Source: an uncultured Bacteroidia bacterium (GTDB lineage: Bacteria > Bacteroidota > Bacteroidia > Bacteroidales > UBA932). Taken from it: a DNA stretch of 62,785 nt. Below, in pieces: positions 20,101 through 26,980 of this stretch (its first letter is position 1; every line of letters starts with the position of its first letter). The position numbers and the translations under genes were made by a program. The stretch spans positions 1-62,785 of the forward strand of contig CACZXH010000028.1 in the NCBI GenBank assembly GCA_902785065.1, in the 5' to 3' direction. The notes under the pieces were generated by a model. It had not been told where the DNA came from, did no database searches, and worked only from the letters and a program-made list of their open reading frames with translations.

Positions 20101-20234
20101 TGCCGGTAGGGATAGGTGGCCGGAAGCTTTCCGCGGAAGATGGTCGCGAAGGCGCTTTCCGTGTCCTCCTGGGCGAAGGCGGACGCGGCCAGGGAGAGCA
20201 GCGCCAGCGCGACGAGAATCGTTCGTTTTACCAT
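17187..20234 (-). CDS. TonB-dependent outer-membrane receptor with N-terminal extension
   Basis: 1015 residues. After the signal peptide (cut near SAFAQE) comes an N-terminal region of about 270 residues that is not part of the usual receptor fold. Then follow a carboxypeptidase-regulatory-like domain (RVRGAVTEAETGEPMYGVVI), a plug (SAFGEGDVIKAVLTLPGVK, then GGFNVRGGSADQNLILFNG) and a 22-strand barrel ending NLNLLF. It is not SusC-type, since there is no SusD and the plug lacks that signature. Its ATG lies inside the end of hflX (7-base overlap). With DUF4249 and the MG2-like protein downstream it probably imports or binds a specific ligand, which the sequence does not reveal. Confidence 0.9.
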   Translation of the reverse strand: MVKRTILVALALLSLAASAFAQEDTESAFATIFRGKLPATYPYRHNGTYYWDRKEFQQGDVWYNGRLYRDIFLNVDAVSGELQARPVDGVIAVVLVTDQVAWFTMGEKPFVNLRYLGWPEAPEGYFEVVRDGETPLLRRVSKTLRTDSNGSSYAIGYEDPDYDYTVNNYFRFQETFFALEQGRLKIISRKNLARRLKAPAGNPILGADRVAWHSHTDKTPDGQVPAANLPGTGIGLPDSYFAEIQKDTITVQYADSPLLATYRNKVYTVGVPGQNKGSAANRVRGAVTEAETGEPMYGVVIYDDITKSYTRSDRNGQYRISLPAGENVLHFSADGKEELDLRVIVHSDGALNVMMTDKVTMLKEAVVSAESMAQHRNTEMGVEKVSVKTMNKIPSAFGEGDVIKAVLTLPGVKSVGEASGGFNVRGGSADQNLILFNGSTIYNPSHLFGIFSAFNPDIVNSIELYKSSIPASYGGRVSSVLDVQSKDGNMEKWQGSAGIGLLTSRLHVEGPLAKGKTSVIAGARTTYSDWLLKRLPQESAYAGGSAGFTDANLGITHRFDEKNTLQAYAYYATDRFSFGGDTTFNYGNLNASLAWKHRTAEGRLQVSGGYDQYRNRISAHEWGAGAYDLDTWIRQAFLRVDRTRRLTEAHELAWGVHLTGYALDPGVMAPYGDDSQVAARSLDRELALEPALYISDTWKPTDEFSLEGGVRLSGFNAEKGHALYGMPDLRLALKYSPAENLSFKAGVNSLSQNIHLISNTSAVSPMDTWKLSDDRIKPTWGWQAAAGAYWTELNTGIDFTLEAYYKNTYRALDYLPGATLTMNPNLADDLVPVRGRAYGVELMARKTTGKITGWVSYSYSRARQQEMGDRGYEAIAHGDWYNAPYDKPHELKLVSNFALTHRYSFSVNVDYSTGRPVTVPYGMYYFGGTYRMAYSTRNAFRIPDYFRTDVAFNIDPGHYLKAIAHTVITIGVYNVTGRKNPYSVFFKTTPAGETKGYMLSVFATQIPYVNLNLLF

Positions 20235-21412
20235 AAAAAGTTGTTGAAAGGATACCGGCCTGCGTGGATTTCCGCCACCATCTTGTAAAGGTCATTCCTC
20301 AGCTTGTCAATGCCGATCTTCTGCGTCGCGGAGATGAAGATGCAAGGGGTTTTCTCCTGCGCGATCCAACTGTTCTTGAGCTCGTCCAGGGTGCGGTTCT
20401 TGGCTTCCTTGGGCGTGAGGGAGAACTCGTCGTAGGGTTCGTAAGTGTACGCATCGACCTTGTTGAATACGACGAAAACCGGCTTGTTGGCGGCGTCGAT
20501 GTCCCGGAGCGTCTGTTCCACCACCTGCATCTGCTCCTCGAAGTCGGGGTGGGAGATGTCCACGACGTGTACGAGAATATCGGCCTCCCGGACCTCGTCC
20601 AGGGTGCTCTTGAATGCTTCCACCAGCTGCGTGGGCAGTTTCCGGATGAAGCCGACGGTGTCGGACAGCAGGAACGGGCAGTTCTCGATGACCACCTTCC
20701 GGACGGTCGTGTCGAGGGTGGCGAAGAGCTTGTTTTCCGCGAAGACGTCGGATTTCGCCAGGATGTTCATCAGGGTGCTCTTGCCGACGTTGGTGTAGCC
20801 GACGAGCGCGAGGCGCACCAGGGAGCCTCGGTTGCTGCGCTGCGTGGCCATCTGGCGGTCGACCTTCTTCAGATCCTCCTTGAGCTTCGAGATCCGCTGC
20901 TTGACAATCCGGCGGTCCACCTCGATCTGGGTTTCACCCATACCGCCGCGAGTGCCCATGCCGCCGCGCTGCCGCTCCAAGTGCGTCCACATGCCGGCGA
21001 GTCGCGGCAACATATATTGATAATGAGCCAGTTCCACCTGCATCTTGGCATAGGAAGTCTTGGCCCGCTGGGCGAAAATCTCGAGGATCAGGCTCGTCCG
21101 GTCAATGACGTCGGAGCACTCGATGATCTTCTCGATGTTGCGCTGCTGGGTGCCGGTGAGCTCGTCGTCGAAGATGACGTACTGGATCTCGTTCTCCTCG
21201 CAGTATGCCTTGATTTCCTGGAGCTTGCCCGTGCCGATGTATGTGGCCTTGTCGGGCCGGTCCATCCGCTGCATGTACATCTTGTCGCCGATGGCGCCGG
21301 CCGTCTCGGCCAGGAACTGGAGCTCGTCCAGATATTCCTGCACCTTGCGCTCCCCTCCCTTTTCCAGGACGACGCCCACGAATACCGCTTTTTCTGTCTT
21401 GAATTGACTCAT
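20228..21412 (-). CDS. hflX: Ribosome-associated GTPase HflX
   Basis: HflX is a GTPase that splits stalled or hibernating ribosomes. 394 residues. The N-terminal domain has YIGTGKLQEI and FDDELTGTQQRN, the central coiled coil has RRIVKQRISKLKEDLKKVD, preceded by the glycine-rich RQRGGMGTRGGMGETQIEVD, and the G domain has G1 GYTNVGKST, G3 DTVGFI and G4 NKVD. Its own -7 box TATCTTTG lies on the reverse strand at 21447-21454. The stop codon lies inside the start of the TonB receptor gene, so this housekeeping GTPase leads an outer-membrane receptor operon. Confidence 0.96.
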   Translation of the reverse strand: MSQFKTEKAVFVGVVLEKGGERKVQEYLDELQFLAETAGAIGDKMYMQRMDRPDKATYIGTGKLQEIKAYCEENEIQYVIFDDELTGTQQRNIEKIIECSDVIDRTSLILEIFAQRAKTSYAKMQVELAHYQYMLPRLAGMWTHLERQRGGMGTRGGMGETQIEVDRRIVKQRISKLKEDLKKVDRQMATQRSNRGSLVRLALVGYTNVGKSTLMNILAKSDVFAENKLFATLDTTVRKVVIENCPFLLSDTVGFIRKLPTQLVEAFKSTLDEVREADILVHVVDISHPDFEEQMQVVEQTLRDIDAANKPVFVVFNKVDAYTYEPYDEFSLTPKEAKNRTLDELKNSWIAQEKTPCIFISATQKIGIDKLRNDLYKMVAEIHAGRYPFNNFLW

Positions 21413-21446
21413 TCTCTCTTTAAATCACGAACATTGACTAATCTTA

Positions 21447-21475
21447 CAAAGATATTTATTTTATTTGTAGATTTG
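21447..21475. promoter_or_regulatory. Divergent promoters of hflX and ybeY
   Basis: On the reverse strand TATCTTTG (21447-21454) precedes hflX; on the forward strand TAGATTTG (21468-21475) precedes ybeY by 15 bases. Both match TAnnTTTG. The two boxes are only 13 bases apart, so polymerases would compete for the same region. Confidence 0.6.
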
Positions 21476-21490
21476 CACAAAATTCCCGTT

Positions 21491-21910
21491 ATGGTCTCTT
21501 ACTTCACCGAAGATACGAAGTTCGCCTTCAAGGAGAAACGGCTCACCAACCGCTGGCTCAAGCTCGTCGCCGAGAGCGAGATCCGCCGCCTGGGCGACAT
21601 CTCGATCATTTTCTGCTCGGACAACTACATCCTGGACGTGAACATGAAGTACTTGCAGCACGACTACTTCACGGACATCATCACCTTCGATTATTGCGAA
21701 GGCGACCGCCTGAACGGCGACCTCTTCATCAGTGTCGACTCCGTCCGGGAGAACGCCGCCTTCTATGGGACCGAGTTCGAGAACGAACTTAATCGCGTGA
21801 TTGTCCATGGCGTCCTGCACCTGATCGGTTACGACGACCACACCAAGGAGGACATCGCGCAAATGCGGGCCAAGGAGAATTACTATCTTTCCCTCCGGGA
21901 GCTCGTATGA
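21491..21910 (+). CDS. ybeY: Endoribonuclease YbeY (rRNA maturation)
   Basis: 139 residues from ATG 21491. YbeY is a zinc-dependent RNase for 16S rRNA 3'-end maturation and ribosome quality control. The metal-binding motif [12 protein letters not shown] is intact near residues 106-117. The long open frame continuing upstream is only antisense to hflX; the TAGATTTG box 15 bases before this ATG supports the start. It overlaps mnmG by four bases (ATGA). Confidence 0.95.
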   Translation: MVSYFTEDTKFAFKEKRLTNRWLKLVAESEIRRLGDISIIFCSDNYILDVNMKYLQHDYFTDIITFDYCEGDRLNGDLFISVDSVRENAAFYGTEFENELNRVIVHGVLHLIGYDDHTKEDIAQMRAKENYYLSLRELV

Positions 21911-23832
21911 CCTCTCGCTTCGACATCATCGTCGTCGGCGGCGGTCACGCCGGCTGCGAAGCCGCGATGGCCGCGGCCTCGCTCGGCTCGTCCGTCCTCC
22001 TTGTCTCCCCCGACCTGAACGGCTTTGCGAAGATGTCATGCAACCCGGCCGTGGGTGGAATCGCCAAAGGACAGATCGTCCGGGAGATCGACGCGCTCGG
22101 CGGATGGACAGGCGTCGTCACGGACGCGGCGACGCTTCAGTTCCGGATGCTCAACCGTTCCAAGGGCCCGGCGATGTGGAGTCCGCGTGCTCAATGCGAC
22201 AAACTCGCCTTTTCGCTGAAATGGCGCGAAGTCTTGTTAAGTTGCTCTAACTTAAGCATTTACGCGGATTTCGTCGAAAATCTTCTCTTTGAGAATGGCG
22301 TTTTGGCGGGCGTCCGTACGATTACCGGGGCAATTTTCAAATCTCAGGCGGTTATTTTGACGGCCGGGACCTTCCTGAACGGGAAGATGTTCATCGGCCC
22401 GCACTCTTTCGAAGGCGGCCGCATTGGCGAGCTCTCGGCGTATCACGTCTCCGACCAGCTCGCTGCCCTCGGCATTCCGACCGCCCGGATGAAGACAGGC
22501 ACTCCCCCGCGGATTGATGTCCGCTCGGTGGATCTGTCGAAACTTCCCGTCCAGGTCGGCGATCCCGAACCCGCCCGCTTCTCTTTCCTTGACATTCCCT
22601 CTGCGATTCAACCTTCTGTCATTTCGACCAAAGGTTCTTCTTCTGTCATTTCGACCAAGGCCGCAGGCCGCGCGGAGAAATCTCTCCCGCAAATGGACTG
22701 CTACATCCTCCATACGAACGAGGCCGTCCATGACATCCTCCGCTCCGGCTTCGACCGCTCTCCCCTGTTCACGGGTCTGATTCACGGTCGCGGCCCGCGC
22801 TATTGCCCGAGCATCGAGGACAAGCTCCGCACCTTCGCCGACAAGGATTCCCACCAGCTATTCCTGGAGCCGGAAGGTCGGAATAATGACGAGTATTACC
22901 TGCAAGGATTCTCGTCCTCGCTGCCCCTGGACGTGCAGCTGGATGCCTTGCATGCCATTCCTGGGCTGGAGAAATGCGTGGTCTTCAAGCCGGCCTATGC
23001 CGTGGAATACGATTACTTCGATCCGCAATATCTGCACTATTCGCTTGAATCCCGCGTGGTCGACGGGCTGTTCCTCGCCGGCCAGGTCAATGGTACCACG
23101 GGTTATGAGGAGGCGGCCGCGCAAGGTTTGATGGCTGGTATCAATGCTCATCGGAAGCTCAAAGGGGAGGACCCGTTTATCCTTCGCCGGGACCAGGCGT
23201 ATATCGGTGTGCTGATTGATGACCTGATCAATAAGGGCGTAGACGAGCCTTATCGGATGTTTACTTCTCGTGCTGAATACCGTATTTTGCTGCGCCAGGA
23301 TAATGCAGACTTCCGTTTGACGGAGCTTTCTCATGAGATCGGGCTCGCTTCCGAAGATCGCTATGCTGCGGTTTGTCACAAGAAAGAGCAGGTCGCCGAG
23401 CTTCAGGATTACTGTGAATCAAAGAAGGTCCGGGCCGATGTCGTGAATGACTATCTGCAATCCATGGGCTCAGCTCCCCTATCTGATTCTCGCAAGTTGG
23501 CTGAGTTGGTGGCTCGCCCAGAGCTCTCGCTGGCCGATTTGATGAAAATTGTTCCACATGGAACATTTTCTCCAGAAGTTGTGGAATCTGTCGAGATCGG
23601 GATCAAGTACGCGGGTTACATTGAGCGCGAAAAGCAGCAGGCCGAAAAGAACAATCGGCTGGAATACATCAAGATTCCCGCCGATTTCGACTTTGACAAA
23701 GTCCAGAGTCTTTCCATTGAATGCCGCCAAAAACTGAAGCGCTATCGCCCCGCCACCATCGCCCAGGCCTCCCGCATCTCCGGCATCTCCCCCGCCGACA
23801 TCTCCGTTCTCCTGGTTTACTTCGGTAGATAA
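21907..23832 (+). CDS. mnmG: tRNA uridine-5-carboxymethylaminomethyl modification enzyme MnmG, with repeat-derived insertion
   Basis: MnmG (GidA), with MnmE, modifies wobble U34 of tRNAs using FAD. 641 residues. Motifs include the FAD-binding [20 protein letters not shown] near the N-terminus, [22 protein letters not shown], the catalytic Cys region RYCPSIEDK, and the [20 protein letters not shown] segment. Between [11 protein letters not shown] and LPQMDCYI it carries about 23 extra residues (238-260), containing VISTK twice, that are encoded by copies of a GTCATTTCGACC repeat also found between genes at 26128-26162. The insertion is in frame and lies in a loop before the conserved CYIxxTNEAVHD strand. 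A parS-like site lies within the gene at 23550-23565. Confidence 0.96.
   Translation: MTSRFDIIVVGGGHAGCEAAMAAASLGSSVLLVSPDLNGFAKMSCNPAVGGIAKGQIVREIDALGGWTGVVTDAATLQFRMLNRSKGPAMWSPRAQCDKLAFSLKWREVLLSCSNLSIYADFVENLLFENGVLAGVRTITGAIFKSQAVILTAGTFLNGKMFIGPHSFEGGRIGELSAYHVSDQLAALGIPTARMKTGTPPRIDVRSVDLSKLPVQVGDPEPARFSFLDIPSAIQPSVISTKGSSSVISTKAAGRAEKSLPQMDCYILHTNEAVHDILRSGFDRSPLFTGLIHGRGPRYCPSIEDKLRTFADKDSHQLFLEPEGRNNDEYYLQGFSSSLPLDVQLDALHAIPGLEKCVVFKPAYAVEYDYFDPQYLHYSLESRVVDGLFLAGQVNGTTGYEEAAAQGLMAGINAHRKLKGEDPFILRRDQAYIGVLIDDLINKGVDEPYRMFTSRAEYRILLRQDNADFRLTELSHEIGLASEDRYAAVCHKKEQVAELQDYCESKKVRADVVNDYLQSMGSAPLSDSRKLAELVARPELSLADLMKIVPHGTFSPEVVESVEIGIKYAGYIEREKQQAEKNNRLEYIKIPADFDFDKVQSLSIECRQKLKRYRPATIAQASRISGISPADISVLLVYFGR
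22618..22684 (+). repeat. Repeat family 2 copies inside mnmG
   Basis: GTCATTTCGACCAAAGG (22618-22634) and GTCATTTCGACCAAGG (22645-22660) are tandem copies of one repeat start. The second runs on into a GC-rich stretch and ends GCGGAGAAATCT, the same end as the intergenic copy at 26128-26162. Both VISTK copies keep the mnmG frame. Confidence 0.8.
23550..23565. other. parS: parS-like partition site within mnmG
   Basis: TGTTCCACATGGAACA is a perfect 16-bp inverted repeat. It is one base from TGTTCCACGTGGAACA, a close relative of the B. subtilis ParB site TGTTTCACGTGAAACA. Related sites lie at 23853-23868 and 25822-25837. Confidence 0.6.
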
Positions 23833-23852
23833 AGGTTTTCTTCTGGCTGTTT

Positions 23853-23868
23853 TGTTCCACGTAGAACA
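23853..23868. other. parS: parS-like partition site after mnmG
   Basis: TGTTCCACGTAGAACA differs by one base from TGTTCCACGTGGAACA. It lies in the non-coding gap 21 bases after the mnmG stop codon. No parA or parB gene is in the window. Confidence 0.6.
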
Positions 23869-23876
23869 TTGTCTCC

Positions 23877-24010
23877 GCCAGAGGGTATTTGTCCCGAAAC
23901 CGTCTTCGCTTCGCTCCGACCCCTCCCAAAGCCGGCTTGCGCCGTCTTCGGGCCCCTCCCTCTTATATGGCCGAGGGTGGCCATAGGTTTCGGAACAAAC
24001 ACCCTCTGGC
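23877..24010. repeat. Long palindromic element A
   Basis: A 25-base left arm (23877-23901, GCCAGAGGGTATTTG...) and right arm (23986-24010) are inverted repeats with 23 of 25 matching. The interior has GCTTCGCTCCGACCCCTCCC and GGGCCCCTCCCTC followed by a small hairpin, GGCCGAGGGTGGCC. It has no coding capacity. Element B next to it has the same plan in the opposite orientation. With element B it fills the 387-base gap between mnmG and ruvA. Confidence 0.75.
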
Positions 24011-24042
24011 TCCGTTCGTAGCAATTTTGAGCCCCCGGCATT

Positions 24043-24199
24043 GGAGAAAGGGTATAGGTTTCCGAAGGCGTGTCCACCCCCGGACACGGGCAGGGGGAGG
24101 GGCCCGTTGGATACAAGTTCCCGCCTCGGCGGGGACGCAGGAGACAATGGGAGGGGCCGGAGCGAAGCGGAGTCCTTCGGGAACCTATACCCTTTCTCC
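24043..24199. repeat. Long palindromic element B, inverted relative of element A
   Basis: Arms 24043-24068 (GGAGAAAGGGTATAGGTTTC...) and 24174-24199 are inverted repeats matching at 25 of 26. The reverse complement of 24149-24174 matches element A 23902-23927 at 23 of 26, and both elements share a GGGCCCCTCCC block followed by a hairpin, so A and B are diverged copies in opposite orientation. No transposase is present. Confidence 0.75.
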
Positions 24200-24219
24200 G
24201 CCGAGGGCGGAATGGACTT

Positions 24220-24807
24220 TTACAGCTTCTTTAGGGCTGCTTTGATGAGGTCTTCGACGCGGGGGTTGGGGTTGTCTTTGAGGAGGGAGGGCATGACTTT
24301 GGCGATGGCCGCCTTGCTGAAGCCGAGCATCACCAGGGCCGTGGTGGCCTCGTCGACAATTGCGTTGTTATCGGTCTTGAAGATGGTGGTATTGTCGGTG
24401 CCGGCGCCCTTGACGATCTTGTCCTTGAGTTCCAAAACCAGGCGCTGGGCGCTCTTGAGGCCGATTCCCTTGACGCTTTTGATCCGGGCGATGTTCTCGG
24501 AAAGGATGGCCTGGCGGATTTCGTCGGAGGTCAGGGAGGACAACATCATGCGAGCGGAAGCCACACCGATGCCGGAAACGCCGATCAGGAGTCGGAAGAG
24601 TTCCCGTTCGTCCTTGGTGGCGAAGCCGAAGAAGAGTTCCTCGTCCTCTCGGATATAGTGGTGGATGTAGGCGACCGTCTGGGTTTGAAGCTGCATCTTC
24701 TCGTAGGTCTGCAGGGAGATGAGGATGCTGTACCCGATGCCGCCGCATTCGAGGATGAGCTCGGTGGGTGTCAGCTCAATGATTTGTCCTTTAATATAAT
24801 CAATCAT
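24220..24807 (-). CDS. ruvA: Holliday junction DNA-binding protein RuvA
   Basis: RuvA tetramers bind the Holliday junction and load RuvB. 195 residues, the usual length. Domain I opens MIDYIKGQIIELTPTELILE with the OB fold. Domain II has helix-hairpin-helix motifs (LLIGVSGIGVASARMML and IKSVKGIGLKSAQRLVLELK). The small domain III (ATTALVMLGFSKAAIAKVM) that contacts RuvB is present. A reverse-strand TATTTTTG box at 24812-24819 lies five bases before the ATG, implying a very short leader. Confidence 0.96.
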   Translation of the reverse strand: MIDYIKGQIIELTPTELILECGGIGYSILISLQTYEKMQLQTQTVAYIHHYIREDEELFFGFATKDERELFRLLIGVSGIGVASARMMLSSLTSDEIRQAILSENIARIKSVKGIGLKSAQRLVLELKDKIVKGAGTDNTTIFKTDNNAIVDEATTALVMLGFSKAAIAKVMPSLLKDNPNPRVEDLIKAALKKL

Positions 24808-24811
24808 AACG

Positions 24812-24829
24812 CAAAAATATGTAAATTTG
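24812..24829. promoter_or_regulatory. Back-to-back promoters of ruvA and sufS
   Basis: Reverse-strand TATTTTTG (24812-24819, for ruvA) and forward TAAATTTG (24822-24829, for sufS) lie two bases apart; both match TAnnTTTG. The sufS ATG is 18 bases after its box. Confidence 0.55.
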
Positions 24830-24847
24830 CAGACTTATCAAAGAAGT

Positions 24848-26074
24848 ATGACGGTAGAGGAAATCAGAAGCCAGTTCCCGGCCCTGGCGCAGCAGGTGTA
24901 CGGAAAGCCGCTTGTCTATCTGGACAATGCGGCGACCGCGCAGCGGCCTTTGGCCGTGCTCGAGAAGGAGCGCACGCTGGCATCGACAGTGAACGCGAAC
25001 ATTCATCGCGCCGTGCACAAGTTGGCGGCGGATGCGACGGAGGAGTACGAGCGGACACGGGAGATCGTGGCCGATTTCCTGAATGCCGAAAGCCCGAAAG
25101 AGATCGTGTTCACTTCGGGGACGACGATGTCCATCAACCTCGTCGCGTCCTGTTTCGGCGAAGCGTTCATCGGGGAAGGGGACGAGATCATCGTATCTGT
25201 CGCCGAGCATCATTCGAACATCGTCCCGTGGCAGCTTCTCTGCCAGCGGAAAAAGGCCGAGCTGAAAGTCCTTGAGATTGACGAATTCGGCGGCCTACAG
25301 GTCGAGACCCTGCAAAAATTGATTTCTCAGCGCACCAAAATCATAGCTATCTCTCACATTTCCAATGTGTTAGGTCTTGTAAACCCGGTGCAGGAAATCA
25401 TTCGGATTGCGCATCATAACGGCATTCCGGTGCTCGTGGATGGTGCGCAGGGGAGTATCCACGCGAAAGTTGACGTCCAGGAGTTGGACTGCGACTTCTA
25501 CGCGTTCTCCGGGCACAAGGTGTACGGCGCGACCGGCACCGGCGTGCTGTACGGAAAGAAAAAGTGGCTCGAGGCGATGCCGCCGTATATGGGCGGGGGA
25601 GAGATGATCGAGACGGTCCGGTTCTCCGGCACGACCTTCGCACCGGTCCCTGGCAAGTTCGAGGCGGGCACCCAGAATTTCAATGCCGTCCCGACGCTGC
25701 AGGAAGCCCTCCGGCTCGCCCGGCAGTTCCAGGAGGACCCGGAGGTCGCGCAGCGCGAATGGGCCATCACGCACTATCTGCTGGAAGCCTTGACGGCCGA
25801 TCCCCGCATCCATCTGTTCGGTGTTCCTCGTGGAACGCAGGTGAAAGTGCCGCTCTTTTCCTTCACGGTCGAGGGTGCGCACCACGAGGACCTGGCGCTG
25901 ATTCTGGATAAGATGGGCATCGCCGCCCGTTCCGGGCAGATGTGCGCCGAACCGCTGATGGACCGTTTCGGCGTCACCGGTATGCTCCGCATCTCTTTCG
26001 CCCCGTACAACACGATGGAGGAGGCGGAATACTTCGTGAAGAGTTTGAATAAAGCGATTGCTATGCTAATATGA
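24848..26074 (+). CDS. sufS: Cysteine desulfurase SufS
   Basis: SufS is the PLP enzyme that takes sulfur from cysteine for Fe-S cluster assembly and passes it to SufE. 408 residues from ATG 24848; the frame extends to a TTG at 24827 that overlaps the promoter and is not a likely start. Motifs: YLDNAATAQRP, HRAVHKLA, the PLP-lysine region FSGHKVYGATGTGVLYG, and the catalytic cysteine loop ARSGQMCAEPLM near the C-terminus. The SufE-like gene follows, but sufBCD are not in the window. A parS-like site (25822-25837) is embedded and encodes GVPRGTQ. The stop codon abuts a palindromic repeat. Confidence 0.95.
   Translation: MTVEEIRSQFPALAQQVYGKPLVYLDNAATAQRPLAVLEKERTLASTVNANIHRAVHKLAADATEEYERTREIVADFLNAESPKEIVFTSGTTMSINLVASCFGEAFIGEGDEIIVSVAEHHSNIVPWQLLCQRKKAELKVLEIDEFGGLQVETLQKLISQRTKIIAISHISNVLGLVNPVQEIIRIAHHNGIPVLVDGAQGSIHAKVDVQELDCDFYAFSGHKVYGATGTGVLYGKKKWLEAMPPYMGGGEMIETVRFSGTTFAPVPGKFEAGTQNFNAVPTLQEALRLARQFQEDPEVAQREWAITHYLLEALTADPRIHLFGVPRGTQVKVPLFSFTVEGAHHEDLALILDKMGIAARSGQMCAEPLMDRFGVTGMLRISFAPYNTMEEAEYFVKSLNKAIAMLI
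25822..25837. other. parS: parS-like partition site within sufS
   Basis: TGTTCCTCGTGGAACG matches TGTTCCACGTGGAACA at 14 of 16 positions. It is weaker than the two near mnmG. Reading-frame constraint (VPRGT) may explain the mismatches. Confidence 0.4.
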
Positions 26075-26114
26075 GATTTCTCGACTCCGCCCTTTGGGCT
26101 CCGCTCGAAATGAC
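26074..26114 (-). repeat. Repeat family 2, inverted intergenic copy
   Basis: The reverse strand starts GTCATTTCGAGCGGAGCC and ends GAGAAATCT. It faces the forward copy at 26128-26162, forming a large potential stem-loop between sufS and the SufE-MIP18 gene. Confidence 0.7.
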
Positions 26115-26127
26115 AAAAAGACCTCTT

Positions 26128-26162
26128 GTCATTTCGACCGAGCGAAGCGAGTGGAGAAATCT
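26128..26162 (+). repeat. Repeat family 2, forward intergenic copy
   Basis: Begins GTCATTTCGACCGAGCGAAG and ends GTGGAGAAATCT, with an internal GAGCGAAGCGAGT hairpin-like core. An open frame through it would add 16 residues (MSFRPSEASGEIYYRI) to the next gene, but this is repeat translation and not the true start. Confidence 0.75.
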
Positions 26163-26173
26163 ATTACAGGATT

Positions 26174-26980
26174 ATGAGTTTAGAAGAGAAAAAACAGGCG
26201 GTCATCGAGGAGTTCTCGATGTACGATGAGTGGTTGGACAAGTACGAGTACCTGATCGAGCTCGGAAAGGCCCTGGAGGCCTATCCGGAGGAGCAAAAGA
26301 CGGAGGAGAAGCTCATCAAGGGCTGCCAGTCGCTCCGGGCCGACAGCGACGCCATCATCACCAAAGGCATCATTTCGCTGTTGATTAGCGTCTATTCCGG
26401 CCGCACGCCGGCGGAGATCGCCGCGGACGATTTCGGCTTCATCGACCAGATCGGCCTGAAGGAAAACCTTTCTCCGACCCGCGCCAACGGGCTTGTGTCT
26501 ATGATTGACACCATCAAATGGGTGGCCAACGACACCGCCGCCAAGGAAAAGATGGCCGATCAGGTCGGCCATGACGACGTCGTCATTCCCGGCTCGACCG
26601 GGAATCTCTCCGAGAATGTTCTCACCGCCGAGGACGTGGCGGCGCTGCAGCCGCTGTATGCCGATGTGATCCTGGCGCTGAAGCAGGTGTACGACCCGGA
26701 GATCCCGGTCAATATCTACGATCTCGGACTCATCTACGAGTTGAATATCGACAAGGACCGCAAGGTGTCCATCGTGATGACCTTCACGGCCCCGAACTGC
26801 CCGATGGCGGACGAGGTGATGCACGAGGTGGAGGACAGCGTGAAACGGGTGCCCGGCGTGACGGGCTGCTCGATCGAGTTGACCTTCGAACCGGTCTGGG
26901 ACCGCAGCATGCTGTCCGAGGAGGCCCGCGTGGACCTGGGGCTCGACTACGAGGAAGACGACTACGGGAAGCTGAGCTAA
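26174..26980 (+). CDS. SufE-MIP18 (DUF59) fusion protein for Fe-S cluster assembly
   Basis: 268 residues from ATG 26174, just after ATTACAGG. Residues 1 to about 125 are SufE-like: IEEFSMYDEWLDKYEYLIEL, the sulfur-accepting Cys51 in IKGCQS, and LKENLSPTRANGLVSMI. About 155-268 are a MIP18/PaaD domain (DPEIPVNIYDLGLIY; TAPNCPMADEV), a family that helps Fe-S cluster assembly or delivery. Two oddities stand out. The segment right after GCQS is about 15 residues shorter than in E. coli SufE (GCQSLRADSDAII), removing a beta-hairpin. The linker holds VIPGSTGNL (137-145), encoded by a 27-base repeat also found after sdhB. It lies next to sufS and is followed directly by folK. Confidence 0.88.
   Translation: MSLEEKKQAVIEEFSMYDEWLDKYEYLIELGKALEAYPEEQKTEEKLIKGCQSLRADSDAIITKGIISLLISVYSGRTPAEIAADDFGFIDQIGLKENLSPTRANGLVSMIDTIKWVANDTAAKEKMADQVGHDDVVIPGSTGNLSENVLTAEDVAALQPLYADVILALKQVYDPEIPVNIYDLGLIYELNIDKDRKVSIVMTFTAPNCPMADEVMHEVEDSVKRVPGVTGCSIELTFEPVWDRSMLSEEARVDLGLDYEEDDYGKLS
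26582..26608 (+). repeat. Family 1 palindromic repeat inside the SufE-MIP18 linker
   Basis: Starts GTCATTCCCGGCTCGACC and matches the reverse complement of 7097-7123 at 26 of 27 bases. It is exactly nine codons long in the frame used (VIPGSTGNL) and falls at the junction of the two domains. Confidence 0.8.

Noticed and set aside
20264-21490. Open frame antisense to hflX that continues into ybeY
   Set aside because: Only the part from ATG 21491 encodes YbeY; the rest mirrors hflX, and a promoter box lies just before 21491.
23261-23566. Reverse-strand frames opening MFHVEQ near the end of mnmG
   Set aside because: These residues are the translation of the parS-like palindrome; the frames are antisense to mnmG.
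23833-24219. CRISPR array or structured RNA gene in the mnmG-ruvA gap
   Set aside because: The repeats are inverted arms of two elements, not direct repeats with spacers, and no known RNA family was recognised.
24041-24658. Open frame across the palindromic element B and the antisense of ruvA
   Set aside because: It consists of repeat sequence and ruvA antisense; no domain was recognised.
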